Shown here: positions 30,872 to 39,258 of the stretch, piece by piece | How positions within the stretch are numbered: the first letter of the stretch is position 1 | Layout: each line of letters begins with the position of its first letter | NCBI RefSeq assembly: GCF_003261055.1 | Contig: NZ_CP030073.1 | Coordinates: 4,836,001 to 4,900,000, forward strand | Source of the DNA: Streptomyces cadmiisoli | Lineage (GTDB): Bacteria > Actinomycetota > Actinomycetes > Streptomycetales > Streptomycetaceae | Length of the DNA stretch: 64,000 bases | Direction: 5' to 3' | Made by a program: the position numbers and the translations under genes | Notes under the pieces: model-generated | Seen by the model: only the letters and a program-made list of their open reading frames with translations | Told to the model about the DNA's origin: nothing | Databases searched by the model: none

Positions 30872-31576
30872 ATGGCTGGACTCGCGCAATCCGGGTCGAA
30901 CCCTGACGTCGAGCTGCTCTACGACATCAACGGGATGGCCAAGGACGCGCCGCACTGGTTCGACCGTGTCATGCAGTTCGTCGGGGAGTGGGGACTGCTG
31001 GCGGCCATGGTGCTGCTGATCCTCGGCTGCTGGTGGTCGGTGCGGCGCCGGGGCGGCGCCGACGCGGCGGGATCCGTCGCCGCGCTGGTGTGGGCGCCGC
31101 TGGCGGCGGCCGTCGCGGTCCTGGTGAACGTGCCGATACGGGGGTTCGTGGAGCGGCCCCGGCCCTTCCTCGATCATCAGGGCCTGGAGGTCCTGATCTC
31201 CGGCAAGACCGACTTCTCGTTCGTCAGCGACCACGCGACGATCACCATGGCGATGGGTGTCGGACTCTTCGTCGCCAACCGGAAGTTCGGCATCGCCGGC
31301 CTCGTGATCGGCCTGCTCGAAGGTTTCTGCCGGGTCTACATGGGAGTGCACTACCCGACGGACGTGATCGGCGGCTTCGCGCTCGGCACGGCGGTCGCGC
31401 TGCTGCTCTCGCCGCTGGCCATGGCACTGCTCACCCCGCTGATGAAGGCGATCGAGCAGTCGCCGCGCGCCGGGTGGCTGATCAGTCGCCGCTCGTCGGC
31501 GGCGGGCCGGCGGGCCGTGGTGCCCGGCGCCCGCACGGACGCGGCCGACTCCGAGCAGCGGGACCTGGCGGCCTGA
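30872..31576 (+). CDS. PAP2-family phosphatase, BcrC-like
   Basis: 234 residues; ATG 30872 with GAAGGGG about 12 nt upstream. Several membrane helices. The three phosphatase signature blocks are present: RGFVERPRP (K/R-x6-RP), FVSDHATITMAMG (the PSGH-type block in its SDH form, as in BcrC) and CRVYMGVHYPTDVIGG (SR-x5-H-x3-D). BcrC-type enzymes dephosphorylate undecaprenyl pyrophosphate outside the membrane, recycling the lipid carrier for wall synthesis. It follows the wall hydrolase by 280 nt and may belong with it functionally. Other PAP2 substrates such as phosphatidylglycerol phosphate cannot be excluded. Confidence 0.85.
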   Translation: MAGLAQSGSNPDVELLYDINGMAKDAPHWFDRVMQFVGEWGLLAAMVLLILGCWWSVRRRGGADAAGSVAALVWAPLAAAVAVLVNVPIRGFVERPRPFLDHQGLEVLISGKTDFSFVSDHATITMAMGVGLFVANRKFGIAGLVIGLLEGFCRVYMGVHYPTDVIGGFALGTAVALLLSPLAMALLTPLMKAIEQSPRAGWLISRRSSAAGRRAVVPGARTDAADSEQRDLAA

Positions 31577-31595
31577 GGCGGTCGCCGAGGCCGCC
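31567..31595. terminator. Putative bidirectional terminator between convergent genes
   Basis: GGCGGCCT (31567-31574) pairs with AGGCCGCC (31588-31595) around a 13-nt loop, overlapping the stop codon of the PAP2 gene and just downstream of the end of the flavoprotein gene. No U tract, as often in Streptomyces. Confidence 0.4.
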
Positions 31596-31600
31596 GGTGC

Positions 31601-33178
31601 TCACAGCGCCTGCGGGTGGGTGAACACCCGGTTCGGGTCGTAGATCCGCTTCAGCTTCGTCAACCGGGCCGCGGCATCCCCGTAGTAGGCCTTCCGCCAG
31701 TTCGTCAGTGTGGGGTCCGTGTAGTTCTGATACGCGGCGCCCGAGGCGTACGGGCGCATCGCCCCGTGCGCCGAAGCCAGCCAGGACCGGGCCCCGGACC
31801 CCGGCGTACCCGCGCGCCAGGACGCTATGTACTGCGCGAGCATCCGTGAGCGGCGGTGCACGAAGGCCGTCGCCGTCGGCGGGACCCGGTTGATCGCGCC
31901 GCCGAGGGCGGTCAGGGCGACGCTGCCCGCGCCGCCGCGCACCGACGCCACCTGGTTCAGCAGCGTCTGGATGCCGGCGGCCGACAGTGATCGGTCGAAG
32001 AAGTCGGAGCGGGCCGCGTAGGTCTCGCGGCCCAGCGCGCCCTGGGGGGAGCGGCCCGGTGTCGAGCCCGGCAGATGGCACTGGGCGTCCGTGGGGAAGG
32101 AGGAGCAGCCGGCGTACACCTCCATCGACTCCTCGTACGAGCGCCGCTTCAGTGAGACCTGCGTCGCCGACGCGCCGATCCGGTCGGCCAGGCGGTCGAC
32201 GGCGTTGCGGAGTTCGCCGAGGGTGCCGAGCGAGAAGGCCGCGACGGAGACGGTGGGGGTGCCGCCGGCGGCGTTCGCCAGATGCAGGGAGGACCAGATC
32301 TCGTCGGGCTGGTCCGGGCCCCACTCCTGCCAGGCCCGCACCACCGCCGCCGCCTTCGCCCACGGCCAGCTCAGGTACGCCGAGACGCCTTGCGGGGCGG
32401 GATGGGTGCGGAAGCGGAGTTCGGTCACGACGCCGAAGTTGCCGTTGCCCGCGCCGCGCAGGGCCCAGAAGAGGTCCTCGTGCCGGTCGGCGTCGACGGT
32501 GAGCTGCTTGCCGTCGGCCGTCACCAGGGTGGCCCCGGTGAGGCTGTCGCAGGTCAGGCCGTAGGCCCGGGAGACCACCCCGTGGCCGCCGCCGAGCACC
32601 AGGCCGGAGACGCCCACCGTCGGGCACGAGCCGGCCGGGACCGTGACGCCCTTGGCGGCGAGCGCGCGGTAGACGTCGATCAGTTTGGCGCCGGCGCCGA
32701 CCACCGCCGTGCCGCCGCTCGCGCGGACCCGGTCGAGCCGGGAGACGTCGATGATCAGCCGCCCGTTCCCGGAGGACCAGCCGGCGTAGGAGTGGCCGCC
32801 GTTGCGGATGGCGACACGGACGTTCGCGGCGCGGGCGTGGGCGAGGGCCGTGCGGATGTCGTCGGGGTGGGCGACGTAGGCGACCGCGGCCGGCCGCAGC
32901 GAGTCGAACCGGGTGTTGTAGAGCTGACGGGCCGTCGCCCAGGCCGCGTCCTGCGGGCGGACCAGGTCGCCGTCCAGGTCCTGGGCCAGGGCGGCCCAGT
33001 CGGCGCGGGAAGTGGCGGTGCGCGCAGGGGCGGGCGAGGCGGTGGTGCGGGCCGGGGTCGCGGTGGACGGGGCGGCGCTCGCCGTGGCGCGGGCCGGGCG
33101 GGCGCCGCCCGCGCAGGCCGCCGACGCCACGCCGACGAGCGCGGCCGTCCCGCCGCCTATGAACCAACGCCGTTCCAT
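31601..33178 (-). CDS. Secreted FAD-linked oxidase with bicovalent flavin (BBE type)
   Basis: 525 residues; ATG 33178 has GGAGGGG upstream. The N-terminus MERRWFIGGG resembles a Tat signal (RRxFI), with SAAC at 20-22 as a weak lipobox. The FAD_binding_4 domain has His129 in RNGGHS and Cys185 in AGSCPTVGVSGLVLGGGHG, the pair that covalently holds FAD in berberine-bridge and gluco-oligosaccharide oxidases. The C-terminal BBE motif is YQNYTDPTLTNWRKAYYG...RIYDPNRVF. It probably oxidises a carbohydrate or secondary metabolite outside the cell using oxygen. Substrate unknown. Converges on the PAP2 gene with 24 nt between stops. Confidence 0.88.
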   Translation of the reverse strand: MERRWFIGGGTAALVGVASAACAGGARPARATASAAPSTATPARTTASPAPARTATSRADWAALAQDLDGDLVRPQDAAWATARQLYNTRFDSLRPAAVAYVAHPDDIRTALAHARAANVRVAIRNGGHSYAGWSSGNGRLIIDVSRLDRVRASGGTAVVGAGAKLIDVYRALAAKGVTVPAGSCPTVGVSGLVLGGGHGVVSRAYGLTCDSLTGATLVTADGKQLTVDADRHEDLFWALRGAGNGNFGVVTELRFRTHPAPQGVSAYLSWPWAKAAAVVRAWQEWGPDQPDEIWSSLHLANAAGGTPTVSVAAFSLGTLGELRNAVDRLADRIGASATQVSLKRRSYEESMEVYAGCSSFPTDAQCHLPGSTPGRSPQGALGRETYAARSDFFDRSLSAAGIQTLLNQVASVRGGAGSVALTALGGAINRVPPTATAFVHRRSRMLAQYIASWRAGTPGSGARSWLASAHGAMRPYASGAAYQNYTDPTLTNWRKAYYGDAAARLTKLKRIYDPNRVFTHPQAL

Positions 33179-33686
33179 GGGTCCCCTCCTGCTGCCGCCC
33201 GGCTCCGTCGTACGAGACGGGTCCCCGGCCGCGGGGGTTCCACCGGTGGGCGGGCGCACGGCGGTCGCCGCGAGGCGCCGGACCGCTCGTCATCCGGTCG
33301 TGATGACCCAGGGCATGGAAAACATGTAGCTTCGTATCTGATGCCGCATATGTTCTAATTTTTGGGGTTCTCGAAGGCAGCGGGGTGGTGACTCTCGGAG
33401 GCGGGGCCCGGCGGCTCGATTCCGGTTCGTGGCGCTTCGGTGAGGGGTGCCCTGACGGGCCACTGGTCGGGACCTCCACGTGCCCTCCCCGTGAGCATTC
33501 CGTGACCTAACCACACCGACCGCAGGGGTTCACCCTCCGTTCACTTACGGCCATAGGCGGCTTCACCTGATCTGCCTAATTTCGGCCTTACCGATGACGA
33601 ACGCACTCTTCGCGGGGGCGTTCGCATCAACCAGACCTCGCACGCCGCCGAAACAGGCCGGCGGCTCCTGGAAGGAACTCCCGAAA
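33179..33686. other. 508-bp intergenic region between flavoprotein and pstS
   Basis: No gene is supported. The left half has an AT-rich patch (about 33310-33365) with AACAT/ATGTT half-sites, probably the promoter and control region of the leftward flavoprotein gene. The right half holds the PHO boxes and promoter of pstS (33528-33571). Confidence 0.6.
33528..33571 (+). promoter_or_regulatory. PHO boxes (PhoP operator) of pstS
   Basis: Two perfect-register 11-nt direct repeat units GTTCACCCTCC (33528-33538) and GTTCACTTACG (33539-33549) match the Streptomyces PHO-box consensus GTTCACC. In the same 11-nt register a degenerate unit (33550-33560) and CTTCACCTGAT (33561-33571) follow. PhoP binding under phosphate starvation is established for such sites; here it is inferred. 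Confidence 0.85.
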
Positions 33687-34811
33687 GTGAAGCTTCAGCG
33701 CATGAACCGGCGGGCCCTCACCCTCGGTGCTCTCGCCGTCTCCGGCGCCCTGGCCCTCACGGCGTGCGGCTCCGACGACACCGGCAACGCGGGTGGCGGC
33801 TCCACCACCGACGCGGCCGCCTCCAGCTCGATCGAGTGCGGCGACGCCAAGGGCCAGCTGCTGGCCGACGGCTCGTCCGCGCAGAAGAACGCGATCGACG
33901 CCTGGGTCAAGGAATTCACCGCCGCCTGCAAGGGCGTGCAGATCAACTACAAGGGCAGCGGCTCCGGCGCCGGTATCACCGCGTTCACGCAGGGCCAGGT
34001 CGCCTTCGCCGGTTCCGACTCCGCGCTGGACTCCGAGGAGATCGCGGCGTCCAAGGAGGTCTGCGCCGACGGTCAGGGCATCGACCTGCCGATGGTCGGC
34101 GGCCCGATCGCCCTCGCGTACAACGTCCCGGGCGCCGAGGGCCTGGTGCTGGACGCCGAGACGATCGCCAAGATCTTCGACAGCAAGATCAAGAAGTGGA
34201 ACGACGCCGCGATCAAGAAGCTCAACCCGGAGGTTGAGCTGCCCGACCTGAACATCCAGGCCTTCCACCGCTCGGACGAGTCCGGCACCACGGACAACTT
34301 CACCAAGTACCTGATCGCCACCACCCCGGACAACTGGAAGTACGAGGGTGGCAAGGCGTGGCAGGCCAAGGGTGGCCAGGCCGCCTCCGGCTCCTCCGGT
34401 GTCGCCCAGCAGGTCTCGCAGACCGCCGGTGCCATCAGCTACATGGAGCTGTCCTACGCCGAGGGCATGGACGTCGTCGCCATCGACACGGGTGCCGCCG
34501 AGCCGGTCGCCGCCTCCACCGAGGGCGCCACCAAGGCCATCGCCGACGCCGAGATCGTCGGCACCGGCAAGGACCTGGCGCTGGAGATCAACTACAAGAC
34601 CGAGGCCGAGGGCGCGTACCCGATCACCCTGGTCACGTACGAGATCGTCTGCGACGCCGGCAACAAGGCCGAGACCCTGCCCGCCACCAAGGCGTTCCTC
34701 GGCTACATCGCCAGCGAGGACGGCCAGGGCCAGCTGGCCGACGCCGGCTACGCGCCGATCCCCGACGACATCATCGCCAAGGTCCGCACCACCATCGAGG
34801 GCCTGAGCTGA
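33687..34811 (+). CDS. pstS: Phosphate-binding lipoprotein PstS
   Basis: 374 residues. GTG 33687 (VKLQRMNRRALT) is supported by GGAAGGAA about 9 nt upstream; ATG 33702 would be an alternative. A lipoprotein signal ends in LTAC (Cys27). The mature part is a periplasmic-binding fold with GSSAQKNAIDAWV, GSGSGAG and RSDESGTTDNFTKYL, residues that bind phosphate in the PstS family. It captures phosphate outside the membrane for the PstCAB transporter. PHO boxes lie about 115-160 nt upstream. A perfect 15-bp hairpin follows the stop codon, which would make pstS mRNA more abundant than the downstream genes, as binding proteins often need. Confidence 0.95.
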   Translation: MKLQRMNRRALTLGALAVSGALALTACGSDDTGNAGGGSTTDAAASSSIECGDAKGQLLADGSSAQKNAIDAWVKEFTAACKGVQINYKGSGSGAGITAFTQGQVAFAGSDSALDSEEIAASKEVCADGQGIDLPMVGGPIALAYNVPGAEGLVLDAETIAKIFDSKIKKWNDAAIKKLNPEVELPDLNIQAFHRSDESGTTDNFTKYLIATTPDNWKYEGGKAWQAKGGQAASGSSGVAQQVSQTAGAISYMELSYAEGMDVVAIDTGAAEPVAASTEGATKAIADAEIVGTGKDLALEINYKTEAEGAYPITLVTYEIVCDAGNKAETLPATKAFLGYIASEDGQGQLADAGYAPIPDDIIAKVRTTIEGLS

Positions 34812-34818
34812 CCTGAGC

Positions 34819-34853
34819 GTGCGGCCCGGTCCCCCCGCGGGACCGGGCCGCAC
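34819..34853 (+). terminator. Hairpin between pstS and pstC (partial terminator or mRNA stabiliser)
   Basis: GTGCGGCCCGGTCCC (34819-34833) pairs perfectly with GGGACCGGGCCGCAC (34839-34853) around CCCGC, 7 nt after the pstS stop. There is no U run, so partial read-through into pstCAB is likely. Confidence 0.75.
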
Positions 34854-34915
34854 CGTCCGGTGCACCGCCGCCAGGAGCCGTACCGCACGTCCGGCTCCGC
34901 AGACCGGAGAACCCG

Positions 34916-35923
34916 ATGGACATAACGACACAGAACACTTCCGCGCCACCTCCCGCACCCAGGCCCACCCAGGCCGAGCACAAGCGCACCGCCCGCGGTG
35001 CCACCCGACCCGGAGACCGGATCTTCCTCGGTCTGTCCCGCGGCTCGGGCATTCTGCTGCTCGCCGTCATGGCCGCCATCGCCGGCTTCCTGACCTACCG
35101 GGCCGCCCTCGCCATCAGCGAGGACGAGGGCAACTTCCTGACCACCTTCGAGTGGAACACCGGCACCCAGCCGCCGGTCTTCGGTATCGCCGTCCTGGCC
35201 TACGGCACGGTGATCTCGTCGATCATCGCCATGGTCATCGCGGTCCCGATCGCCGTCGCCATCGCGCTGTTCCTCACGCACTACGCCCCGCGCAAGCTGA
35301 GCGGTCCCATCGCCTATGTGATCGACCTGCTCGCCGCCGTGCCGTCCATCGTGTACGGCCTGTGGGGCGCCCTGATCCTCGTCCCGTACATGGACGGCCT
35401 GTTCGGCTGGCTGAACGACTTCTTCGGCTGGACCGGCATCTTCGACTGGCAGGGCGGCGCCCCGCGCTCCATGCTCACCGTCGGCATCCTGCTCGCGATC
35501 ATGATCCTGCCGATCATCACGAACGTCAGTCGTGAGGTCTTCCGGCAGGTCCCGCAGATGCACGAGGAGGCGGCCCTGGCCCTCGGCGCCACGCGCTGGG
35601 AGGTCATCCGCATGGCCGTGCTGCCGTTCGGCCGCTCCGGCGTGATCTCCGCCTCGATGCTCGGCCTCGGCCGCGCGCTCGGCGAGACCATGGCCGTCGC
35701 CACGGTCCTGTCGCCGGACTTCCTGATCCACGCCAGCCTGCTCGACCCGGGTGGCGGCACCTTCGCCCAGAACATCGCCAGCAAGTTCGGCGAGGCCGAC
35801 GAATTCGGCCGGGACGCGCTCATCGCCTCCGGTCTGGTCCTGTTCGTCATCACCCTGCTGGTCAACGGCGCGGCCCGTGCGATCATCGCCCGCCGCAAGG
35901 AGTACTCGGGGGCCAACGCATGA
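34916..35923 (+). CDS. pstC: Phosphate ABC transporter permease PstC
   Basis: 335 residues; ATG 34916 with GGAG about 7 nt upstream. Six membrane helices; the permease EAA loop EEAALALGATRWEVIRMAVLPFGRSG contacts the PstB ATPase, and the AVPSIVYGLWGALILVP segment is typical of PstC. With PstA it forms the membrane channel for phosphate. The gene is 104 nt after pstS, with a strong hairpin in the gap, and its last 4 nt overlap pstA. Confidence 0.95.
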   Translation: MDITTQNTSAPPPAPRPTQAEHKRTARGATRPGDRIFLGLSRGSGILLLAVMAAIAGFLTYRAALAISEDEGNFLTTFEWNTGTQPPVFGIAVLAYGTVISSIIAMVIAVPIAVAIALFLTHYAPRKLSGPIAYVIDLLAAVPSIVYGLWGALILVPYMDGLFGWLNDFFGWTGIFDWQGGAPRSMLTVGILLAIMILPIITNVSREVFRQVPQMHEEAALALGATRWEVIRMAVLPFGRSGVISASMLGLGRALGETMAVATVLSPDFLIHASLLDPGGGTFAQNIASKFGEADEFGRDALIASGLVLFVITLLVNGAARAIIARRKEYSGANA

Positions 35924-36978
35924 GCCACGTCCTCACCGAAAAGCGCCCCAGCACCCTGCGCGGCGCCAGCCTGCCCAAGTGGTCCCCCTGGGCGATCGGC
36001 GCGGGCTCCCTGGTCCTCGGCGTGGTCATCGGCCTCGTCGGCGGACTGGACAGCCGGATCCAGTGGGGTCTGATCGCCGCGATCCTCTACGTCCTCGGCA
36101 CCTACGTCATCGCCTCGATGGTCGAGGGCAAGCGCCAGGCCAAGGACCGCATCGCGACCTCCCTCGTCTGGGTCGCCTTCCTGCTCGCCGTGGTGCCGCT
36201 GACCTCGCTGGTCTGGGCGACCGTCGAGCGCGGGATCAAGGTCTTCGACGTCTACTTCCTCACCCACTCGATGGGCGTCGTCGGCGACCGGGAGCCGGGC
36301 GGCGGTATCTACCACGCCATCATCGGCACCCTGGAGCAGGTCGGCCTCGCGACGCTGATCGCCGCGCCGATCGGCGTGCTCACCGCGATCTACCTGGTGG
36401 AGTACGGGCGGGGCGCTCTCGCCCGGGCCGTCACGTTCTTCGTCGACGTCATGACCGGCATCCCGTCGATCGTCGCCGGTCTGTTCATCCTCAGCATCAT
36501 GCTGATGGCGGACATGCAGCCGTTCGGCTTCGCCGGCTCGCTGGCGCTCGCCATCCTGATGATGCCGGTCGTGGTCCGCTCCACGGAGGAGATGCTCAAG
36601 CTCGTACCGAACGAGCTGCGCGAGGCCTCCCTCGCGCTGGGCGTGCCGAAGTGGCGCACCATCCTGAAGGTGGTCCTGCCGACCGCGGTCGGCGGCATCA
36701 CCACCGGCATCATGCTGGCGGTCGCCCGTATCGCCGGTGAGACCGCTCCGGTGCTGTTGCTGGTGTTCGGCAACTCGTTCATCAACAACAACCCGTTCGA
36801 AGGGGCCCAGGCCTCGCTGCCGCTGTACATCTACCAGCAGTACTCGCAGAGTGCGGGTGCCCAGCCGGCCTACGACCGTGCCTGGGCCGCGTCCCTGACG
36901 CTGATCGCCTTCGTGATGATCCTCAACCTGCTGGCCCGCGGTATCGCCCGCTGGAAGGCCCCCAAGTCCGGTCGCTGA
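35920..36978 (+). CDS. pstA: Phosphate ABC transporter permease PstA
   Basis: 352 residues; ATG 35920 overlaps the pstC stop (ATGA), so translation is coupled. About eight hydrophobic segments; the PstA signature EEMLKLVPNELREASLALGVPKWRTILKVVLPTA contains the EAA loop and AVARIAGETAPVLLLVFG is conserved in the family. Some 35-40 N-terminal residues more than typical E. coli PstA, with extra helices, as seen in actinobacteria. It pairs with PstC. Confidence 0.95.
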   Translation: MSHVLTEKRPSTLRGASLPKWSPWAIGAGSLVLGVVIGLVGGLDSRIQWGLIAAILYVLGTYVIASMVEGKRQAKDRIATSLVWVAFLLAVVPLTSLVWATVERGIKVFDVYFLTHSMGVVGDREPGGGIYHAIIGTLEQVGLATLIAAPIGVLTAIYLVEYGRGALARAVTFFVDVMTGIPSIVAGLFILSIMLMADMQPFGFAGSLALAILMMPVVVRSTEEMLKLVPNELREASLALGVPKWRTILKVVLPTAVGGITTGIMLAVARIAGETAPVLLLVFGNSFINNNPFEGAQASLPLYIYQQYSQSAGAQPAYDRAWAASLTLIAFVMILNLLARGIARWKAPKSGR

Positions 36979-37029
36979 CGCGGCCACTCAGCGACCGAGA
37001 ATTTCTTTCCGAAAGAAGCAGTGATTTAC

Positions 37030-37806
37030 ATGGCCAAGCGCATTGATGTCAGCGGCCTCAGCGCCTACTACGGATCCTTCCGGGCCATCGAGGACATCTC
37101 GATGACCGTCGAGCCCCGCTCGGTGACGGCCTTCATCGGCCCGTCCGGATGCGGCAAGTCGACCTTCCTGCGCACGCTCAACCGGATGCACGAGGTGACC
37201 CCCGGCGGGCGCGTCGAGGGCAAGGTCATGCTCGACGACGAGAACCTGTACGGCGCGGGGATCGACCCGGTGTCCGTGCGGCGCGAGGTCGGCATGGTCT
37301 TCCAGCGCCCGAACCCGTTCCCGACGATGTCGGTGTACGACAACGTCGTGGCCGGGCTGAAGCTGCTGGGCTCGTTCAAGAAGTCCCAGCTGGACGAGAT
37401 CGTCGAGAAGTCGCTGCGCGGCGCGAACCTCTGGAACGAGGTCAAGGACCGGCTGAACAAGCCCGGGTCCGGGCTGTCCGGCGGACAGCAGCAGCGGCTG
37501 TGCATCGCGCGGGCGATCGCCGTCGAGCCGAACGTGCTGCTGATGGACGAGCCGTGCTCGGCGCTGGACCCGATCTCGACGCTGGCGATCGAGGACCTGA
37601 TCGGTGAGCTGAAGGAGCGCTTCACGATCGTCATCGTGACGCACAACATGCAGCAGGCGGCGCGGGTGTCCGACCGGACGGCGTTCTTCAACCTGGCGGC
37701 CGTGGGGCAGCCGGGCAAGCTGATCGAGATCGACGACACGGAGCGGATCTTCTCCAACCCGTCGGTCCAGGCCACGGAGGACTACATCTCCGGCCGGTTC
37801 GGCTGA
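37030..37806 (+). CDS. pstB: Phosphate ABC transporter ATPase PstB
   Basis: 258 residues, the standard PstB length, from ATG 37030 ([15 protein letters not shown]); GTG 37021 is an in-frame alternative. Walker A GPSGCGKS at 37-44, family-specific [15 protein letters not shown], signature [14 protein letters not shown], Walker [14 protein letters not shown] and switch histidine VTHNMQQA. It drives phosphate uptake by PstSCA. Two small hairpins (36971-36995 and TTCTTT-CCG-AAAGAA just before the start) lie in the 51-nt gap after pstA. A terminator follows. Confidence 0.95.
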   Translation: MAKRIDVSGLSAYYGSFRAIEDISMTVEPRSVTAFIGPSGCGKSTFLRTLNRMHEVTPGGRVEGKVMLDDENLYGAGIDPVSVRREVGMVFQRPNPFPTMSVYDNVVAGLKLLGSFKKSQLDEIVEKSLRGANLWNEVKDRLNKPGSGLSGGQQQRLCIARAIAVEPNVLLMDEPCSALDPISTLAIEDLIGELKERFTIVIVTHNMQQAARVSDRTAFFNLAAVGQPGKLIEIDDTERIFSNPSVQATEDYISGRFG

Positions 37807-37854
37807 TCAAGCTCCTCGCGGTGCTGCATGGCGGTGCCACCGTGAGGAACAAAA

Positions 37855-37885
37855 GGGCCCGCCCCTGGCTCCCGGGGGCGGGCCC
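37855..37885 (+). terminator. Terminator of the pst operon
   Basis: GGGCCCGCCCC pairs with GGGGCGGGCCC (11 bp, 9-nt loop), preceded by AAAA and followed by GTGTTGTTTT, an intrinsic terminator 49 nt after the pstB stop. Confidence 0.88.
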
Positions 37886-37932
37886 GTGTTGTTTTCTGAG
37901 GTGCGCCTGGGGCGGGGTGCCGCCGGAGGTAT

Positions 37933-38184
37933 GCCCGGGTGGGTTCGCCGGTCACCCGGCGTTGTGGCTGACGTAGGGCGGTGTCGGGCGGCCCGGCGTC
38001 GGCGGGTTGCAATTGGGGTACGCCCGGGTGGCTTTGCCGGTCACCCGGCGTTGTGGCTGACGTGGAGCGGTGTCGGGCGGCCCGGCGTCGGCGGGTTGCA
38101 ATTGGGGTACGCCCGGGTGGCTTTGCCGGTCACCCGGCGTTGTGGCTGACGTGGAGCGGTGTCGGGCGGCCCGGCGTCGGCGGG
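37933..38184. repeat. 89-bp tandem repeat, 2.8 copies
   Basis: Units start at 37933, 38022 and 38111 (exact 89-bp period); the third is cut off after 74 bp. Copies two and three are identical over their shared length; the first differs at a few bases (for example GGGTTCG for GGCTTTG). Each unit contains GGGTGGC and GTCACCC arms that can form a stem. The period is not a multiple of three, so open frames crossing it are accidental. Confidence 0.95.
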
Positions 38185-38201
38185 TCGCCGCCGCGCCCAT
38201 C

Positions 38202-38221
38202 CGTGCCGCCCCAGCGGCACG
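38202..38221 (-). terminator. Putative terminator of pit
   Basis: CGTGCCGC and GCGGCACG form a perfect 8-bp stem with a 4-nt loop about 30 nt downstream of the pit stop codon. No U tract. Confidence 0.5.
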
Positions 38222-38252
38222 AAAGCCCGCGGGTCGGGCGGCCCCCACAGCG

Positions 38253-39251
38253 TCAGAGGAACGCCAGGTGCACGAGCCCGAACGCGCAGGCCGCCACGAG
38301 TCCAGCCGCCGGCATCGTGATGAACCAGCCGAGGACGATGTTCTTGGCGACACCCCACCGCACCGCGTTCACGCGCTTCGTCGCGCCGACGCCCATGATG
38401 GCGGAGGTGATGACGTGGGTCGTGGAGATCGGCGCCTTGAAGAGGAACGCCGTGGTGAACATGATCGTCGCGCCGGTGGTCTCCGCGGCGAACCCCTGCG
38501 GCGGATCGAGTTCGATGATCTTGCGGCCGAGCGTCCGCATGATGCGCCAGCCACCCGCGTACGTGCCGAGCGACAGCATCACGGCACAGGCGATCTTGAC
38601 CCAGACCGGGATCGGGTCGCCGTAGTCCTCGACGTCGGCGATGACCAGCGCCATGACGACGATGCCCATCGTCTTCTGGGCGTCCTGGAGGCCGTGACCG
38701 AGGGCCATGCCGGCCGCGGACACGGTCTGGGCTATCCGGAAACCGCGCTTGGCCTTGTGCGGGTTGGCACGGCGGAAGATCCACATGATGGCCGTCATCA
38801 CCAGGTAGCCGGCCAGCAGGCCGACGATCGGGGAGACGAACATCGGGATGACGACCTTTTCCAGCACGCCGTCCCAGTAGACCTGCGTACCGCCCGCCAG
38901 CGCCGCGCCGACCATGCCGCCGAACAGCGCGTGGGACGAGGACGACGGCAGGCCGAAGTACCAGGTGATGAGGTTCCAGGTGATCGCGCCGAGGAGGGCG
39001 GCGAACAGGATGCCCATCCCGGTGGAGCCCTCGGGGGTCTCGATCAGACCCTCGCTGACCGTCTTGGCGACGCCGCTGCCCAGGAACGCGCCGGCCAGGT
39101 TCATGACCGCGGCCATCAGCAGGGCGGCCTTCGGCGTCAGGGCGCGCGTCGACACGGACGTGGCGATCGCGTTCGCCGAGTCGTGGAAGCCGTTGGTGTA
39201 GGTGAAGAAGAGGGCGACCAGGATGGTCACGACCAGGGCGAAGGTGTCCAT
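38253..39251 (-). CDS. pit: Low-affinity inorganic phosphate transporter (PiT family)
   Basis: 332 residues, about ten membrane helices. The two PiT signatures are present: TYTNGFHDSANAIAT near the N-terminus (GANDVANA-type motif) and ISTTHVITSAIMGVGATKR near the C-terminus, plus WNLITWYFGLPSSSSHALFGG. It takes up metal-phosphate with protons when phosphate is plentiful. ATG 39251 is 7 nt downstream of the DUF47 gene stop, so both are in one operon. I recall the Streptomyces gene being called pitH. Convergent with pstB: high- and low-affinity systems lie side by side. Confidence 0.93.
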   Translation of the reverse strand: MDTFALVVTILVALFFTYTNGFHDSANAIATSVSTRALTPKAALLMAAVMNLAGAFLGSGVAKTVSEGLIETPEGSTGMGILFAALLGAITWNLITWYFGLPSSSSHALFGGMVGAALAGGTQVYWDGVLEKVVIPMFVSPIVGLLAGYLVMTAIMWIFRRANPHKAKRGFRIAQTVSAAGMALGHGLQDAQKTMGIVVMALVIADVEDYGDPIPVWVKIACAVMLSLGTYAGGWRIMRTLGRKIIELDPPQGFAAETTGATIMFTTAFLFKAPISTTHVITSAIMGVGATKRVNAVRWGVAKNIVLGWFITMPAAGLVAACAFGLVHLAFL

Positions 39252-39258
39252 GGACGGG

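Larger units (their letters stand above)
37807..38252. other. 446-bp intergenic region between convergent pstB and pit
   Basis: No gene. It contains the pstB terminator (37855-37885), three copies of an 89-bp tandem repeat (37933-38184) and a hairpin that may end pit transcription (38202-38221). Confidence 0.8.

Noticed and set aside
37886..38200. Open frames across the 89-bp repeats; CRISPR idea
   Set aside because: The period is not a multiple of three, so repeated units are read in different frames. Units are directly contiguous with no unique spacers, so it is not a CRISPR array.
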